The translations under genes and the position numbers were made by a program. Below the pieces are notes generated by a model that saw only the letters and a list, made by a program, of their open reading frames with translations, was not told the origin of the DNA and ran no database searches. Shown piece by piece: positions 1-7,504 of a stretch of DNA of 38,976 nucleotides. Source of the DNA: Spirochaetales bacterium (GTDB lineage Bacteria > Spirochaetota > Spirochaetia > DSM-27196 > Salinispiraceae). Each line of letters begins with the position of its first letter. The first letter of the stretch is position 1. The stretch is taken from the NCBI GenBank assembly GCA_009991955.1, contig JAACWS010000030.1:1-38976 (forward strand), given 5' to 3'.

Positions 1-1
1 C

Positions 2-118
2 CTCCTGGGTGTAATTAGATTTGTGGTTAAATCATTATACAACACCAGGATAGCTTGGATTTTTTTATTTTTTATACGGATTCAGGTAATAATCTTAGGT
101 CAAAATGTTAGAAGCTAG
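2..118 (+). CDS. Possible 3' end of an upstream gene (weak)
   Basis: Reading frame 2 is open from the window edge to a TAG at 116-118, which gives 38 codons. The peptide is hydrophobic with scattered basic residues and contains a stretch such as IAWIFLFFIRIQVIILG. If real, it would be the C-terminus of a membrane protein that overlaps the mlaE start by 14 nt. I do not recognise the family. An open run of this length arises by chance fairly often and the region is AT-rich, so this is a weak call that needs the sequence to the left. Confidence 0.22.
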   Translation, partial: LLGVIRFVVKSLYNTRIAWIFLFFIRIQVIILGQNVRS

Positions 119-881
119 CGGTCGCTTTGTTCGACGAAAAATTCAAAATCTCTTTTATGCCCTTGGTTTTTTCTTCCAAGTTGTTAAAGAAACTTTTTTC
201 TTTTTTCGACGTAAACAAGTTGGTTTTAAAGTTCTCATCATGCAGATCTTGTTTACCGGTTACGAAGCCCTAATCATCAACATCATAATGGCTGTTTCCA
301 TCGGTGCAGCCATAATCGTTATTGGCTCGAGTTTGCTACCCCAGTTTGGGCAAAATCAGCTTATCTACTCTATCCTCATCATAATTATAACCCGAGAATT
401 GGGCCCGTTACTGACCGCTTTCGTTATTACCGCTCGATCGGGAACCGCTATTGCCACCCAATTGGGTTCGATGGTCGTCAATCATGAAATTGAAGCCTAC
501 GTTACAGTTGGTCTTAATCCCATATCTTATCTCGTGGTTCCACGTTTTATAGGAATGGTAGTGTCGATGCTGGTACTTACTATTTACTTTAATGTCTTTG
601 GTCTGTTGGGATCTTATTGGGTCGTCCAGTTTATCCGACCTATTAGCCTCAACGAGTATTTTGGAGGACTACTTGCTGCCCTCGAAGTTGCCGACCTATT
701 TTCGGGTCTAACAAAGGCCTTCGTATTTGCGGTCATTATATCGGTTGTTTCTTCTTTCCAGGGCTTTCAAGTCAATCGGGCTAGCACCGAGATTCCGGTG
801 GCCGGAATACGGGCAGTTGGTCAAAGTTTTATCCTCATAATCCTGTCCGACGTATTCGTCACCCTTATACAATATGTCTGA
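105..881 (+). CDS. mlaE: MlaE-family ABC lipid transporter permease
   Basis: This is the integral membrane permease of an MCE-type phospholipid transport system that moves lipids between the inner and outer membranes. The 258-residue length fits the family. A basic amphipathic N-terminus (residues 1-45) is followed by about five hydrophobic segments. The ITRELGPLLTAFVITARSGT stretch at about residues 95-114 matches the conserved MlaE core. The ATG at 105 has a weak AGGT ribosome site. The last 8 nt overlap the next gene (ATGTCTGA), and mlaF and mlaD follow with overlapping ends, so this is one translationally coupled operon. Family assignment is firm; the transport direction and lipid cargo are not visible from sequence. 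Confidence 0.93.
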   Translation: MLEASGRFVRRKIQNLFYALGFFFQVVKETFFFFRRKQVGFKVLIMQILFTGYEALIINIIMAVSIGAAIIVIGSSLLPQFGQNQLIYSILIIIITRELGPLLTAFVITARSGTAIATQLGSMVVNHEIEAYVTVGLNPISYLVVPRFIGMVVSMLVLTIYFNVFGLLGSYWVVQFIRPISLNEYFGGLLAALEVADLFSGLTKAFVFAVIISVVSSFQGFQVNRASTEIPVAGIRAVGQSFILIILSDVFVTLIQYV

Positions 882-1668
882 TCTCTACTTAAGAAACCTG
901 GTAATTGCCGATGGTCCAACTCAAATAATTGCCGAAACGACGGTAACTATTCCAGCAGAGAGCTGCACTGTATTCCTCGGGGGAGCAGGATCGGGAAAAA
1001 GTACCCTCATAAAGGCCGCGGCGGGTCTTATTGTACCCCAGTCAGGGGAAATTTTCCTCGGCGAAAAAAACATTAGCACTTTTTCGAGCGCTCAAGAACA
1101 AGAGTTTCGTCGTCTGAGTGGTTTTATCTTTCAGGACTCGGCCCTATGGCAAGACACGTCGGTCTTTCAGAATGTTGCGATGCCTCTTCTGGTCCACTAC
1201 TCCTCACTATCCACGTCGGATGTCAAAGAGCGGGTTTCAAAATGCCTCGAACTCGTCGGGTTCGATGACGATTCGGCTAAACGGCCATCGGATATATCTA
1301 TCGGAAAGCAGAAACTCGTTTCTATAGCTCGGGGTATTATCCATGAGCCAAAAATACTCTTTTTAGACAACCCCACTGGTAATCTTGATGAAGATTCAAT
1401 CGAGCATATCTTTTCGGTTTTCGAAACTATGAAAGAAAAAAAAACTACAATGCTCTTGTCGACTACTAGTTCGGAAATAGCCTTCAAGCTTGCCGACTAT
1501 CTTGGGCTCCTGAAGAACGGAAACCTCATCGCCTTTGGTCCCTTCGAAGAGGTTGTGGCCAGAGCCGAACAAAGCCTTGGTTCGTCCTTGCAAAGACTCA
1601 AGGCCCGGGGCCAAAGACGCAAAAAAGAGCCAATACCCGATCTTGTCGAGGAGATTCAAAATTTATGA
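874..1668 (+). CDS. mlaF: MlaF-like ABC ATPase with degenerate catalytic motifs
   Basis: This is the ATP-binding subunit paired with the MlaE-like permease. Walker A is intact (GGAGSGKST, residues 36-44), and a Q-loop (FQDSALWQD) and a Walker B strand (ILFLD, 161-165) are present. Three motifs are abnormal. The catalytic glutamate after Walker B is Asn166 (LDNPT). The signature reads ISIGKQ (141-146) in place of LSGGQ. The switch histidine position is Thr197 in LLSTTSS. By general ABC biochemistry such a site should bind ATP but hydrolyse it poorly. The gene overlaps mlaE by 8 nt and mlaD by 4 nt, and the frame is clean, so it is not a simple pseudogene. MlaF in the organisms I know is a working homodimeric ATPase, so this subunit may act with another ATPase or as a nucleotide sensor. 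Confidence 0.9.
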   Translation: MSDLYLRNLVIADGPTQIIAETTVTIPAESCTVFLGGAGSGKSTLIKAAAGLIVPQSGEIFLGEKNISTFSSAQEQEFRRLSGFIFQDSALWQDTSVFQNVAMPLLVHYSSLSTSDVKERVSKCLELVGFDDDSAKRPSDISIGKQKLVSIARGIIHEPKILFLDNPTGNLDEDSIEHIFSVFETMKEKKTTMLLSTTSSEIAFKLADYLGLLKNGNLIAFGPFEEVVARAEQSLGSSLQRLKARGQRRKKEPIPDLVEEIQNL

Positions 1669-2783
1669 AGTTCAAAATACGTTATGCAGACCAAATCGTT
1701 GGGTTCTTTGTTATCTTGTCACTGTTGGCATTTGGAACGGTCCTCATACTCCTGGGAGTTAATCAACGATGGTTTGCAAAGGATTACTATTTTCGATCGG
1801 TGTTTTCTTCATCCGCTAACATCGCCCCGGGAACCCCCATACTCATGAAGGGCTTTCAGGTAGGTAAAATCGAAAATGTATACTTGAACGAATTCAATAA
1901 CGTCGATGTAGACCTGTATATTTACGATACCTACTACCCAAAGGTAAAAGAATATTCGCTTTTAGAGCTCTCAATTTCGCCCGTAGGTCTCGGGTCCCAA
2001 TTACTTTTTTACCCCGGTCTGGGTGAAACACTTCTCGAAGAGGGCTCATTTATCTATACAACCGATTCTCCCGAAGGGGCAGCAATCGTAGAGCAAGCAT
2101 TGGTCGAAATACCCCTAAAAGACGATACGATCGCCCGCCTTCTATCGGGAATAAATCCAGTAATCGAAAACGCAAATCGTACTCTGATTGGAGTAAATCA
2201 ACTGCTTAACGAACTCAACTTAGCCTTGGCGGGTCAAAGTACCGGGCCGATTGGTTCTATGGTTGAAGATGTTACTGTCGTGGTTTCCGGTCTACCCTCT
2301 ACCTTTTCGAGCGTAAATAGCATTATCGATGAACTCGACCGAAGTACTGGAGTACTATTGGGTCAGGTAGAAGGAATTCTCAACGGAACCGACCTAGCGG
2401 TTCAGAATGTAGGGGGAATAACCGACAATCTTGCAGCTACGACCGAAGCCCTTCGAGATCCGACGGGTCTCATACCGACCCTTCTCGATCCCCAGGGCTC
2501 TCTAAAAACCCTGTTGGATGACGATAATCAACTATTTGATGAGGCGTTAAATCTGGTATCGATAATCGAAGAGAGCCTAGGAGGAATTCAGCAGATTATC
2601 CTCGGAGTAAATAGTGAAGTCCCACAACTGTCATCAATCCTCAATGAAACGAAAATTGCAATCCAACAGGCCCAAGACGTAATGGAAGGACTAAAAAATA
2701 ACCCCCTCATTCGAAACGGTATTCCCGAGCGTAGCGTCCAGGAGAGTCTCTATAATAGTATGAGAGTGGGAGAATTCGAATGA
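1665..2783 (+). CDS. mlaD: MlaD-like MCE-domain lipid-binding protein
   Basis: This is the substrate-binding component of the Mla system. It is anchored in the inner membrane and faces the periplasm. One N-terminal transmembrane helix (about residues 10-32) is followed by a single MCE domain (about 38-116) with the PGTPILMKGFQVGKIENV core. The rest of the 372 residues is a long, mostly helical region with repeated Leu, Asn and Gln, and is much longer than the tail of E. coli MlaD. MCE proteins with long C-terminal helices can build tunnels across the periplasm; that is family knowledge and is not demonstrated here. The ATGA start overlaps the mlaF stop by 4 nt, and the lipoprotein gene downstream overlaps it in the same way. 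Confidence 0.9.
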   Translation: MKFKIRYADQIVGFFVILSLLAFGTVLILLGVNQRWFAKDYYFRSVFSSSANIAPGTPILMKGFQVGKIENVYLNEFNNVDVDLYIYDTYYPKVKEYSLLELSISPVGLGSQLLFYPGLGETLLEEGSFIYTTDSPEGAAIVEQALVEIPLKDDTIARLLSGINPVIENANRTLIGVNQLLNELNLALAGQSTGPIGSMVEDVTVVVSGLPSTFSSVNSIIDELDRSTGVLLGQVEGILNGTDLAVQNVGGITDNLAATTEALRDPTGLIPTLLDPQGSLKTLLDDDNQLFDEALNLVSIIEESLGGIQQIILGVNSEVPQLSSILNETKIAIQQAQDVMEGLKNNPLIRNGIPERSVQESLYNSMRVGEFE

Positions 2784-3715
2784 AACAAAACTGCCGGAGT
2801 GGCTGTCGCTTACATTTAGTACTCATCGCCGGAGCTTTTTTTCTGGGCTCTTGCTCCAGCCTCCCGCGAGGTGACCTATCGATAAACACTACGAAAAATG
2901 AGGCTGCGGACTATCTTACCTTAGCCGACAATTTCTTATCGCAAGGTGATTTTAATTCGGCCTTATTTTTCTATAACGAGGCCCTCATCACAAATCTCTC
3001 GGTCGATCATCAGGAAGGGGCCATCGTAGCACGCAGTTCCCTGGGAAAGGTTTATCTACGGCTTCAGAGTTGGGATGACGCCCAACGGGAACTTGAGGAT
3101 GCTCTTTTTGACGCCCGAATGCTGAAAAATCCCCGCTTACTCGCCCTCACCCTCAATAATCTTGGGGAGTACTATTTTGAACGAGAAAACTACCCCTTAG
3201 CTCAAAGTTCTTTATTCGAATCTCTTACTTTTTCCGAAGACGATGAAAAAATCCGAGCAGTTATATTGCATAATCTGGGCGTCGATTCCCTTCGGACCCA
3301 GGCCTTTGACGAAGCTCGAGACTACTTCGAAAAGGCGCGGTATTTGAACGAAAGGGGTAAAAGATGGGGTGAGTACGGCTCGAACAGCTATATGTTGGCC
3401 AATCTCGCATTCAAAGAGGGGCAGTTGCAGACGGCGATCGAATTTGCCCTCCAAGCCCTTGAGGCCGATAAAAAGGCCGAAAATCGTCAGGGCATAGGCG
3501 ACGACCTTTTGGCTTTGGGCCAACTGTATCGAAGGGCCGAGGACTTGCCTGTTTCGTATGACTATTTTCGTCGAGCCTTCCACGCGGGTGTTCAGATCAA
3601 TAGCGTCCAACTCACCTTGAATGCCCTGAATCAACTGGTCGAACTCAGTGAATTGCTCGGGTACACGGAACTCAAGACCCGTTACGAAGACCTCAGAAGT
3701 AGATTAAACCCTTAG
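2780..3715 (+). CDS. TPR-repeat lipoprotein of the mla operon
   Basis: This is a 311-residue protein with a lipoprotein signal: a basic and then hydrophobic N-terminus ending in the lipobox LGSC, with the acylated cysteine predicted at Cys25. From about residue 42 onward it is built of tetratricopeptide-like helical pairs (for example residues 45-75, 85-115, 120-150, 160-190 and 200-230), a scaffold for protein-protein contact. It overlaps mlaD by 4 nt (ATGA), with a GGGAG ribosome site inside mlaD. Its position suggests it helps assemble or dock the Mla machine in the periplasm, perhaps in place of MlaA or MlaC, neither of which I see. That role is inference. The stop overlaps the convergent gene by 4 nt. 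Confidence 0.85.
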   Translation: MKQNCRSGCRLHLVLIAGAFFLGSCSSLPRGDLSINTTKNEAADYLTLADNFLSQGDFNSALFFYNEALITNLSVDHQEGAIVARSSLGKVYLRLQSWDDAQRELEDALFDARMLKNPRLLALTLNNLGEYYFERENYPLAQSSLFESLTFSEDDEKIRAVILHNLGVDSLRTQAFDEARDYFEKARYLNERGKRWGEYGSNSYMLANLAFKEGQLQTAIEFALQALEADKKAENRQGIGDDLLALGQLYRRAEDLPVSYDYFRRAFHAGVQINSVQLTLNALNQLVELSELLGYTELKTRYEDLRSRLNP

Positions 3716-4449
3716 GTACCTAACCAGGGGGTTTCGAGGGCCGTATCTTCATCCCAACGGGATAAAAAAGTACGTCGATCTATAATCCGTGCACCGAGAT
3801 CGATCTTGTATTGCATTGAAGGATGGCCAAGGTTCCAGAATTCTATTCCTCGGGCCTGGAGATGTTTAGCGAGCAGAACTAACTGGGCCTTTCCAAGGTG
3901 ATTCCAACGTCGCTCTTCCCGATGGAAAAAGCCCGATAGACTTGTATAGACCCGCCCTATCGAATATCCAAGTTCGACTGCGACCGTTTCTTCTCCATCT
4001 CCAATAATGAGCCTGGCGCCCCAAACCTGGAAGTTTCGATTTTCCGACCTATATCGACGGTGGGCGAAGGTATTCATGAGATTACGATAGGGAGGAGAAA
4101 TCCATGATTTCCCTTTACGATTGCTCTCGAGTTCTTTTAGAACACTTTCGAGGTCGGTTTCCAGAATAAGCCGAATTGGAACCCCCTTTTCTTCAAAATA
4201 TTTGAGGGTCTTACGGACTCCCGGGTCGATGACGAGGTTTCGCCAGTCGAGTACCGCATAGTCGGTTTGTAATTCGGGCAAAAGTAAATAGCGACCTTCG
4301 TATTCAACACTGGTAGCGATAAATCCCAGTTGGGCTTGGAGCCGATAGAACTCCGCTGACCAATCGTCGGTCCAGAAGAGACTTAAGTCTGACTTGACGA
4401 TACGAGATCGGACGTCTCGAGTTAGGTATTCCTTTGATAACTGGAACAT
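3712..4449 (-). CDS. Leucyl/phenylalanyl-tRNA-protein transferase-like protein (divergent Aat)
   Basis: This is a 245-residue protein that resembles Aat, the GNAT-fold enzyme that moves Leu or Phe from tRNA to the N-terminus of proteins marked for ClpAP degradation. The C-terminal half aligns by eye with Aat: a VELGYSIGRVYTSLSGFF strand pair, then GKAQLVLLAKHLQARG, then YKIDLGARIIDRRTFL matching the Aat LGA...IPR..YL segment. The usual WWSPDPR motif is absent; the equivalent position reads LLLPEL. The DHTASLGA segment is replaced by SMQYKIDLGA. Substrate choice may therefore differ. The start is 12 nt after the upstream PilZ gene stop and has no clear ribosome site, so translation is probably coupled. 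Confidence 0.7.
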   Translation of the reverse strand: MFQLSKEYLTRDVRSRIVKSDLSLFWTDDWSAEFYRLQAQLGFIATSVEYEGRYLLLPELQTDYAVLDWRNLVIDPGVRKTLKYFEEKGVPIRLILETDLESVLKELESNRKGKSWISPPYRNLMNTFAHRRYRSENRNFQVWGARLIIGDGEETVAVELGYSIGRVYTSLSGFFHREERRWNHLGKAQLVLLAKHLQARGIEFWNLGHPSMQYKIDLGARIIDRRTFLSRWDEDTALETPWLGT

Positions 4450-4461
4450 AAAGCTATAGGA

Positions 4462-4794
4462 CTAAAGGGCATTCCCTAAATATGTCTCGATGTCCTTCAG
4501 TGAACCGGTGTGGAATTCAGAGTATTCAATGCCAATTTCATAGTGATCTTCATCGAGTTGGGTACAACGCATAACCAGACCCTCACCCGTTACTTCGGGC
4601 TCAGAACCCTTAGGATCAAGTTGAAGCATAAAAAACATCTTGCTATAGGGATCGACCGGCCGATTCGCCCGACAACCAATTCCTCGAGTGCTGATATCGA
4701 TACCCTCGGCGGGAATAAAAGTTTCTCTACCAAATCCAAGGTGTACAAGTTGCCTTAATTGATACCTAGGTTCTTTTCGTCGTTCATCAGACAT
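4462..4794 (-). CDS. Stand-alone PilZ-domain protein
   Basis: This is a 110-residue protein made of one PilZ domain, the common cyclic-di-GMP receptor fold. The RxxxR motif is present near the start (RRKEPR), followed by DISTRGIG, which fits the (D/N)xSxxG motif. Both ligand-binding motifs are intact. I place the start at the ATG at 4794 because GGGGGAAG lies 5 nt before it. An upstream in-frame TTG at 4809 would fall inside or before this ribosome site and is less likely. It sits between the Aat-like gene and the FGase-family gene on the same strand, 55 nt from the latter. No cyclase or phosphodiesterase lies nearby, so its target is unknown. Confidence 0.85.
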   Translation of the reverse strand: MSDERRKEPRYQLRQLVHLGFGRETFIPAEGIDISTRGIGCRANRPVDPYSKMFFMLQLDPKGSEPEVTGEGLVMRCTQLDEDHYEIGIEYSEFHTGSLKDIETYLGNAL

Positions 4795-4849
4795 ACACGC
4801 TTCCCCCAAAAGATTTTGTTACCGAGCACCAAAATTGTTTCCCTGTAGT

Positions 4850-5590
4850 TTATAACGAATTTGGCCCGAGTGCTTGGAGAATTTCTACGAACTCCCCTAC
4901 TATTTTGCGAATTTTGCTAAAATTCTCGCTTTTTTTCCCCGTGGCCTCTTCCACATAAAGGGATCGGTTAACTTCGACCATAATCGACTTTACCGTCGGA
5001 TCTTTCCTATACACCGAAAAAGGTACCAAAGTACCAGAATATGGCTTGTCTACATCGACCACCAAACCCTTTTTTTGAAAGAAATCGACCGTGATTTCCC
5101 TAAGCCCTTGGGGCGTATGAACGGGATCGGTACCAATACAGATGTCGGGCCGAGCTGAAGTTTGATCTAGATCACAGGGTAAAGGCTTCGACGGAAAGCT
5201 GTGGCAATCGAGAACCACCGTCCCCGAGCTAACAAGTTCGGTGAGCCTTTTGTGATGATCCCAGTAGACAGTCGCCAAGTACCGCTGGGTTTCTGGATCG
5301 AGAGCCTTGGTGAGCGGGGTACCCTGAGATGTTCGCAAATACGACCATCCCATACCCTTTCGGGCCATTGGTTCTTTCCTATCATCAAAAAAACGTTCCA
5401 CATCGACAACCAGCCGGGAGAAAGGAAATACCACCGCTACACTTTGGGGATTCATAAAAAGCTCATCGGTATACCAATCGGTCATTCGCACCAATTCAGT
5501 TGCTAACTCTTCACTACTCACCACATACCGCCACCGGAGGGTGGCGGGTATATATCGGGAACTATGGGGGATGTGGAGAACAGTATTCAT
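4850..5590 (-). CDS. N-formylglutamate amidohydrolase-family protein
   Basis: This 246-residue protein belongs to the FGase family (N-formylglutamate deformylase and related zinc-dependent amidohydrolases). The N-terminal HIPHSSRYIP motif (residues 6-15), SRLVVDVERF (58-67) and LDCHSFP (127-133) carry the conserved His, Asp and Glu residues of the metal site. True N-formylglutamate amidohydrolase belongs to histidine degradation, but no hut genes are in view, so the natural substrate is uncertain. The start ATG at 5590 has an AGGGGG ribosome site. It is probably the first gene of a short operon with the PilZ and Aat-like genes. Confidence 0.82.
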   Translation of the reverse strand: MNTVLHIPHSSRYIPATLRWRYVVSSEELATELVRMTDWYTDELFMNPQSVAVVFPFSRLVVDVERFFDDRKEPMARKGMGWSYLRTSQGTPLTKALDPETQRYLATVYWDHHKRLTELVSSGTVVLDCHSFPSKPLPCDLDQTSARPDICIGTDPVHTPQGLREITVDFFQKKGLVVDVDKPYSGTLVPFSVYRKDPTVKSIMVEVNRSLYVEEATGKKSENFSKIRKIVGEFVEILQALGPNSL

Positions 5591-6475
5591 TTCGGTGACC
5601 CCCTTTACCGTATTTCTCCCAGGGTTTTCTAAACAACGATTCTTCTTGGGGTAGCGATTGGGTAAAGAACTGTTACGTTCGAATTGTTAATACGTTTCGC
5701 CTATTTTTAGGCTACCATAAACTCTAGGTTTCCACAAATAGACTCCGACCAATAAAAATGTTTTCGATTTGCCGCGACCAACAGCCGGTTTCGGTGGTTC
5801 TTTGCCTGATCGTCATTATACGCATTCTTGAATAAAGTACTTTGCATTCGTTTACATCGATGATCTTCCTTGCGATATCTTCTTGGAAAGCATTTGGGAA
5901 TTTCCAGAAAATTTCTTTAATCCTCTTAATCCAGAACCGAGAAACGTTTTTCGTACGTCAACGACTTTTACGGGATTAGTTGTAGCTCCTACGAAACCTT
6001 GCTTTATCCCCTATTCTAACTCAGAAATTACGCTGGAATCGATCTCCTATTCCGTACTCCTAGCTGCGTTCACTTCGTGCAGGGAAATCTTCTAACTTCT
6101 TATTGCTCAACATAGGAATGGGCACTCCCGGAAACTGCTATCTCCATGATTTTGACGCCCCTAAGTCATTGGGGTTCATTAACCTACTTAGGTAAAGAAA
6201 AGTTTCTAAAGGTGCGCTCATGTAAAATGTTATTCCGAAGGTCTGATTTTTTTTATTTTCAAAAGCTGAGATAGGTCGCGGCAAAATTGAGCTTCCCTAG
6301 ATGTCCAGCATGAAAGGATTCAATGTAATGGGGTTCTCGGTCTAAAAGTGAATAACGACTCCGCAAAAGCCATCCCCTGAAAGAAACGAGACACTCAAAA
6401 ACGGTAAAATTCTTGTGCCACTACCTGAGGATACTTTAGACTTGATTTAGAAAGCGAAAAGAACATAGGAATTCA
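5591..6475. other. 885-bp gene-free interval, function not seen
   Basis: This is the longest stretch of the window without a supportable gene, in an otherwise tightly packed region. It is more AT-rich than its neighbours, has stops in all frames, and lacks ribosome sites before the few short ORFs. The only structure I noted is CCTAAGT at 6160-6166 pairing with ACTTAGG at 6186-6192. It competes with CCCC 6158-6161 pairing with GGGG 6171-6174. I found no tmRNA, RNase P or SRP RNA signature by eye. It may hold promoters for the minus-strand FGase operon, a decayed gene or an unrecognised RNA. Confidence 0.5.
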
Positions 6476-6562
6476 TGCCGAAGACGGGACTTGAACCCGT
6501 ACAGCCGTATAAGGGCCGGAGGATTTTAAGTCCTCTGTGTCTACCTATTTCACCACTTCGGC
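6476..6562 (-). tRNA. tRNA-Leu (anticodon UAA)
   Basis: An 87-nt class II tRNA is encoded on the minus strand. The acceptor stem GCCGAAG pairs with CTTCGGC, with discriminator A at 6476. The anticodon arm GAGGACTTAAAATCCTC places TAA in the loop. The long variable arm typical of tRNA-Leu follows, and the T-arm reads ACGGGTTCAAGTCCCGT. The 3' CCA is not encoded. A promoter lies directly upstream (6572-6600). There is no convincing terminator, only T-rich sequence downstream. Confidence 0.96.
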
Positions 6563-6571
6563 GTAAAATGT

Positions 6572-6600
6572 ATACTACTCGAACTACATCGGAGGGTCAA
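6572..6600 (-). promoter_or_regulatory. Sigma-70 promoter of tRNA-Leu
   Basis: On the minus strand TTGACC (6595-6600) is followed after 17 nt by TAGTAT (6572-6577). An overlapping TATACA (6569-6574) would give a 20-nt spacer. The predicted start falls within a few bases of the tRNA 5' end, as expected for a tRNA gene. Confidence 0.6.
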
Positions 6601-6670
6601 TAATCTGGTTTGTGATCCTAGACCCTGAACTTCGAATGGGCAAGGGAAAGATTTTTCCGAGGTACTTTAA

Positions 6671-7504
6671 ATGATAATCGACTCCCACTTCCATACCCTC
6701 GAAATGAAAAAAAAAGGACTTTCCCCTCGGCAGGTTTTTCTGGAGGACACGAGCGAAAATGACTTTTGGGGTGGACTCGATATCGGTATCCGACTAGAAG
6801 ACTTCGAAGAACGGCGAAATCTCCTCGAAGAGTTTCCACATATTCGTCTCTCCTTAGGATTATATCCTTCGGAGGTAGAATTACCGAACCTTGATGAGAA
6901 ACTCAAAGTTCTGGAGAAAACCCTTCGCATGTGGTCGTGGTCGCAAAAAATGGGGCCGGTTGTTGCCCTTGGTGAATGTGGGCTCGACCTCCATTGGCAA
7001 TACGGAACCCTTAAGGATCAACAAGTCTTGTTTCAAAACCAAATTGCTTTGAGCAACAAATACAATTTACCGTTGATCGTACACAACCGAAATGCTACAG
7101 CTGAGGTTCTAGGCTGTTTTATGAACAACCCGCCCACCGCTGGTGGCATTATGCACTGCTTTTCTGGTTCTCCGAAAGATGCCCAACTATTCTTGGACTA
7201 CGGATTTTATCTTTCGTTTGCTGGAAATCTTACGTTCAAGAACAACAACGATTTACGTACCACGTTACGTTACGTACCGCGCGACCGACTACTGTTCGAA
7301 ACCGATTCTCCGTACCTTTCTCCCGTGCCATTCCGTGGAAAAATAAATAGGCCAGGCTACGTTCGTTACGTGTACCAGGAGGCGTCGAAAGTCTTGGGTA
7401 TCGACACCGATGTACTGAAAAGGGTAATTGTTATAAATTTTCTTCGTTTATTTCCAGCTTTTGGGGAAGACGAAAAGTTACGGTCGTTCCTTGCCCGAGA
7501 GTAG
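6671..7504 (+). CDS. tatD: TatD-family metal-dependent DNase
   Basis: This is a 277-residue TIM-barrel amidohydrolase-fold nuclease. It carries the N-terminal HxH metal motif (DSHFH, residues 4-8), the ALGECGLDLHW segment with the metal-bridging Glu near residue 108, VHNRN near 137, MHCFSG near 162, and the C-terminal ETDSPYLSP with the catalytic Asp. TatD enzymes act on DNA ends and take part in DNA repair and degradation. A GAGG ribosome site lies 8 nt before the ATG. The conserved family end (NFLRLF) is followed by about 16 extra residues. These are encoded in the 74 nt that overlap the histidine kinase gene on the other strand. Confidence 0.93.
   Translation: MIIDSHFHTLEMKKKGLSPRQVFLEDTSENDFWGGLDIGIRLEDFEERRNLLEEFPHIRLSLGLYPSEVELPNLDEKLKVLEKTLRMWSWSQKMGPVVALGECGLDLHWQYGTLKDQQVLFQNQIALSNKYNLPLIVHNRNATAEVLGCFMNNPPTAGGIMHCFSGSPKDAQLFLDYGFYLSFAGNLTFKNNNDLRTTLRYVPRDRLLFETDSPYLSPVPFRGKINRPGYVRYVYQEASKVLGIDTDVLKRVIVINFLRLFPAFGEDEKLRSFLARE

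Noticed and set aside
5883-6095. 70-codon ORF in the gene-free interval
   Set aside because: No ribosome site, atypical composition and no recognisable domain.
6158-6192. Riboswitch-like switch from competing stems
   Set aside because: The stems are short, no gene follows on either strand in range, and no known riboswitch core is visible.
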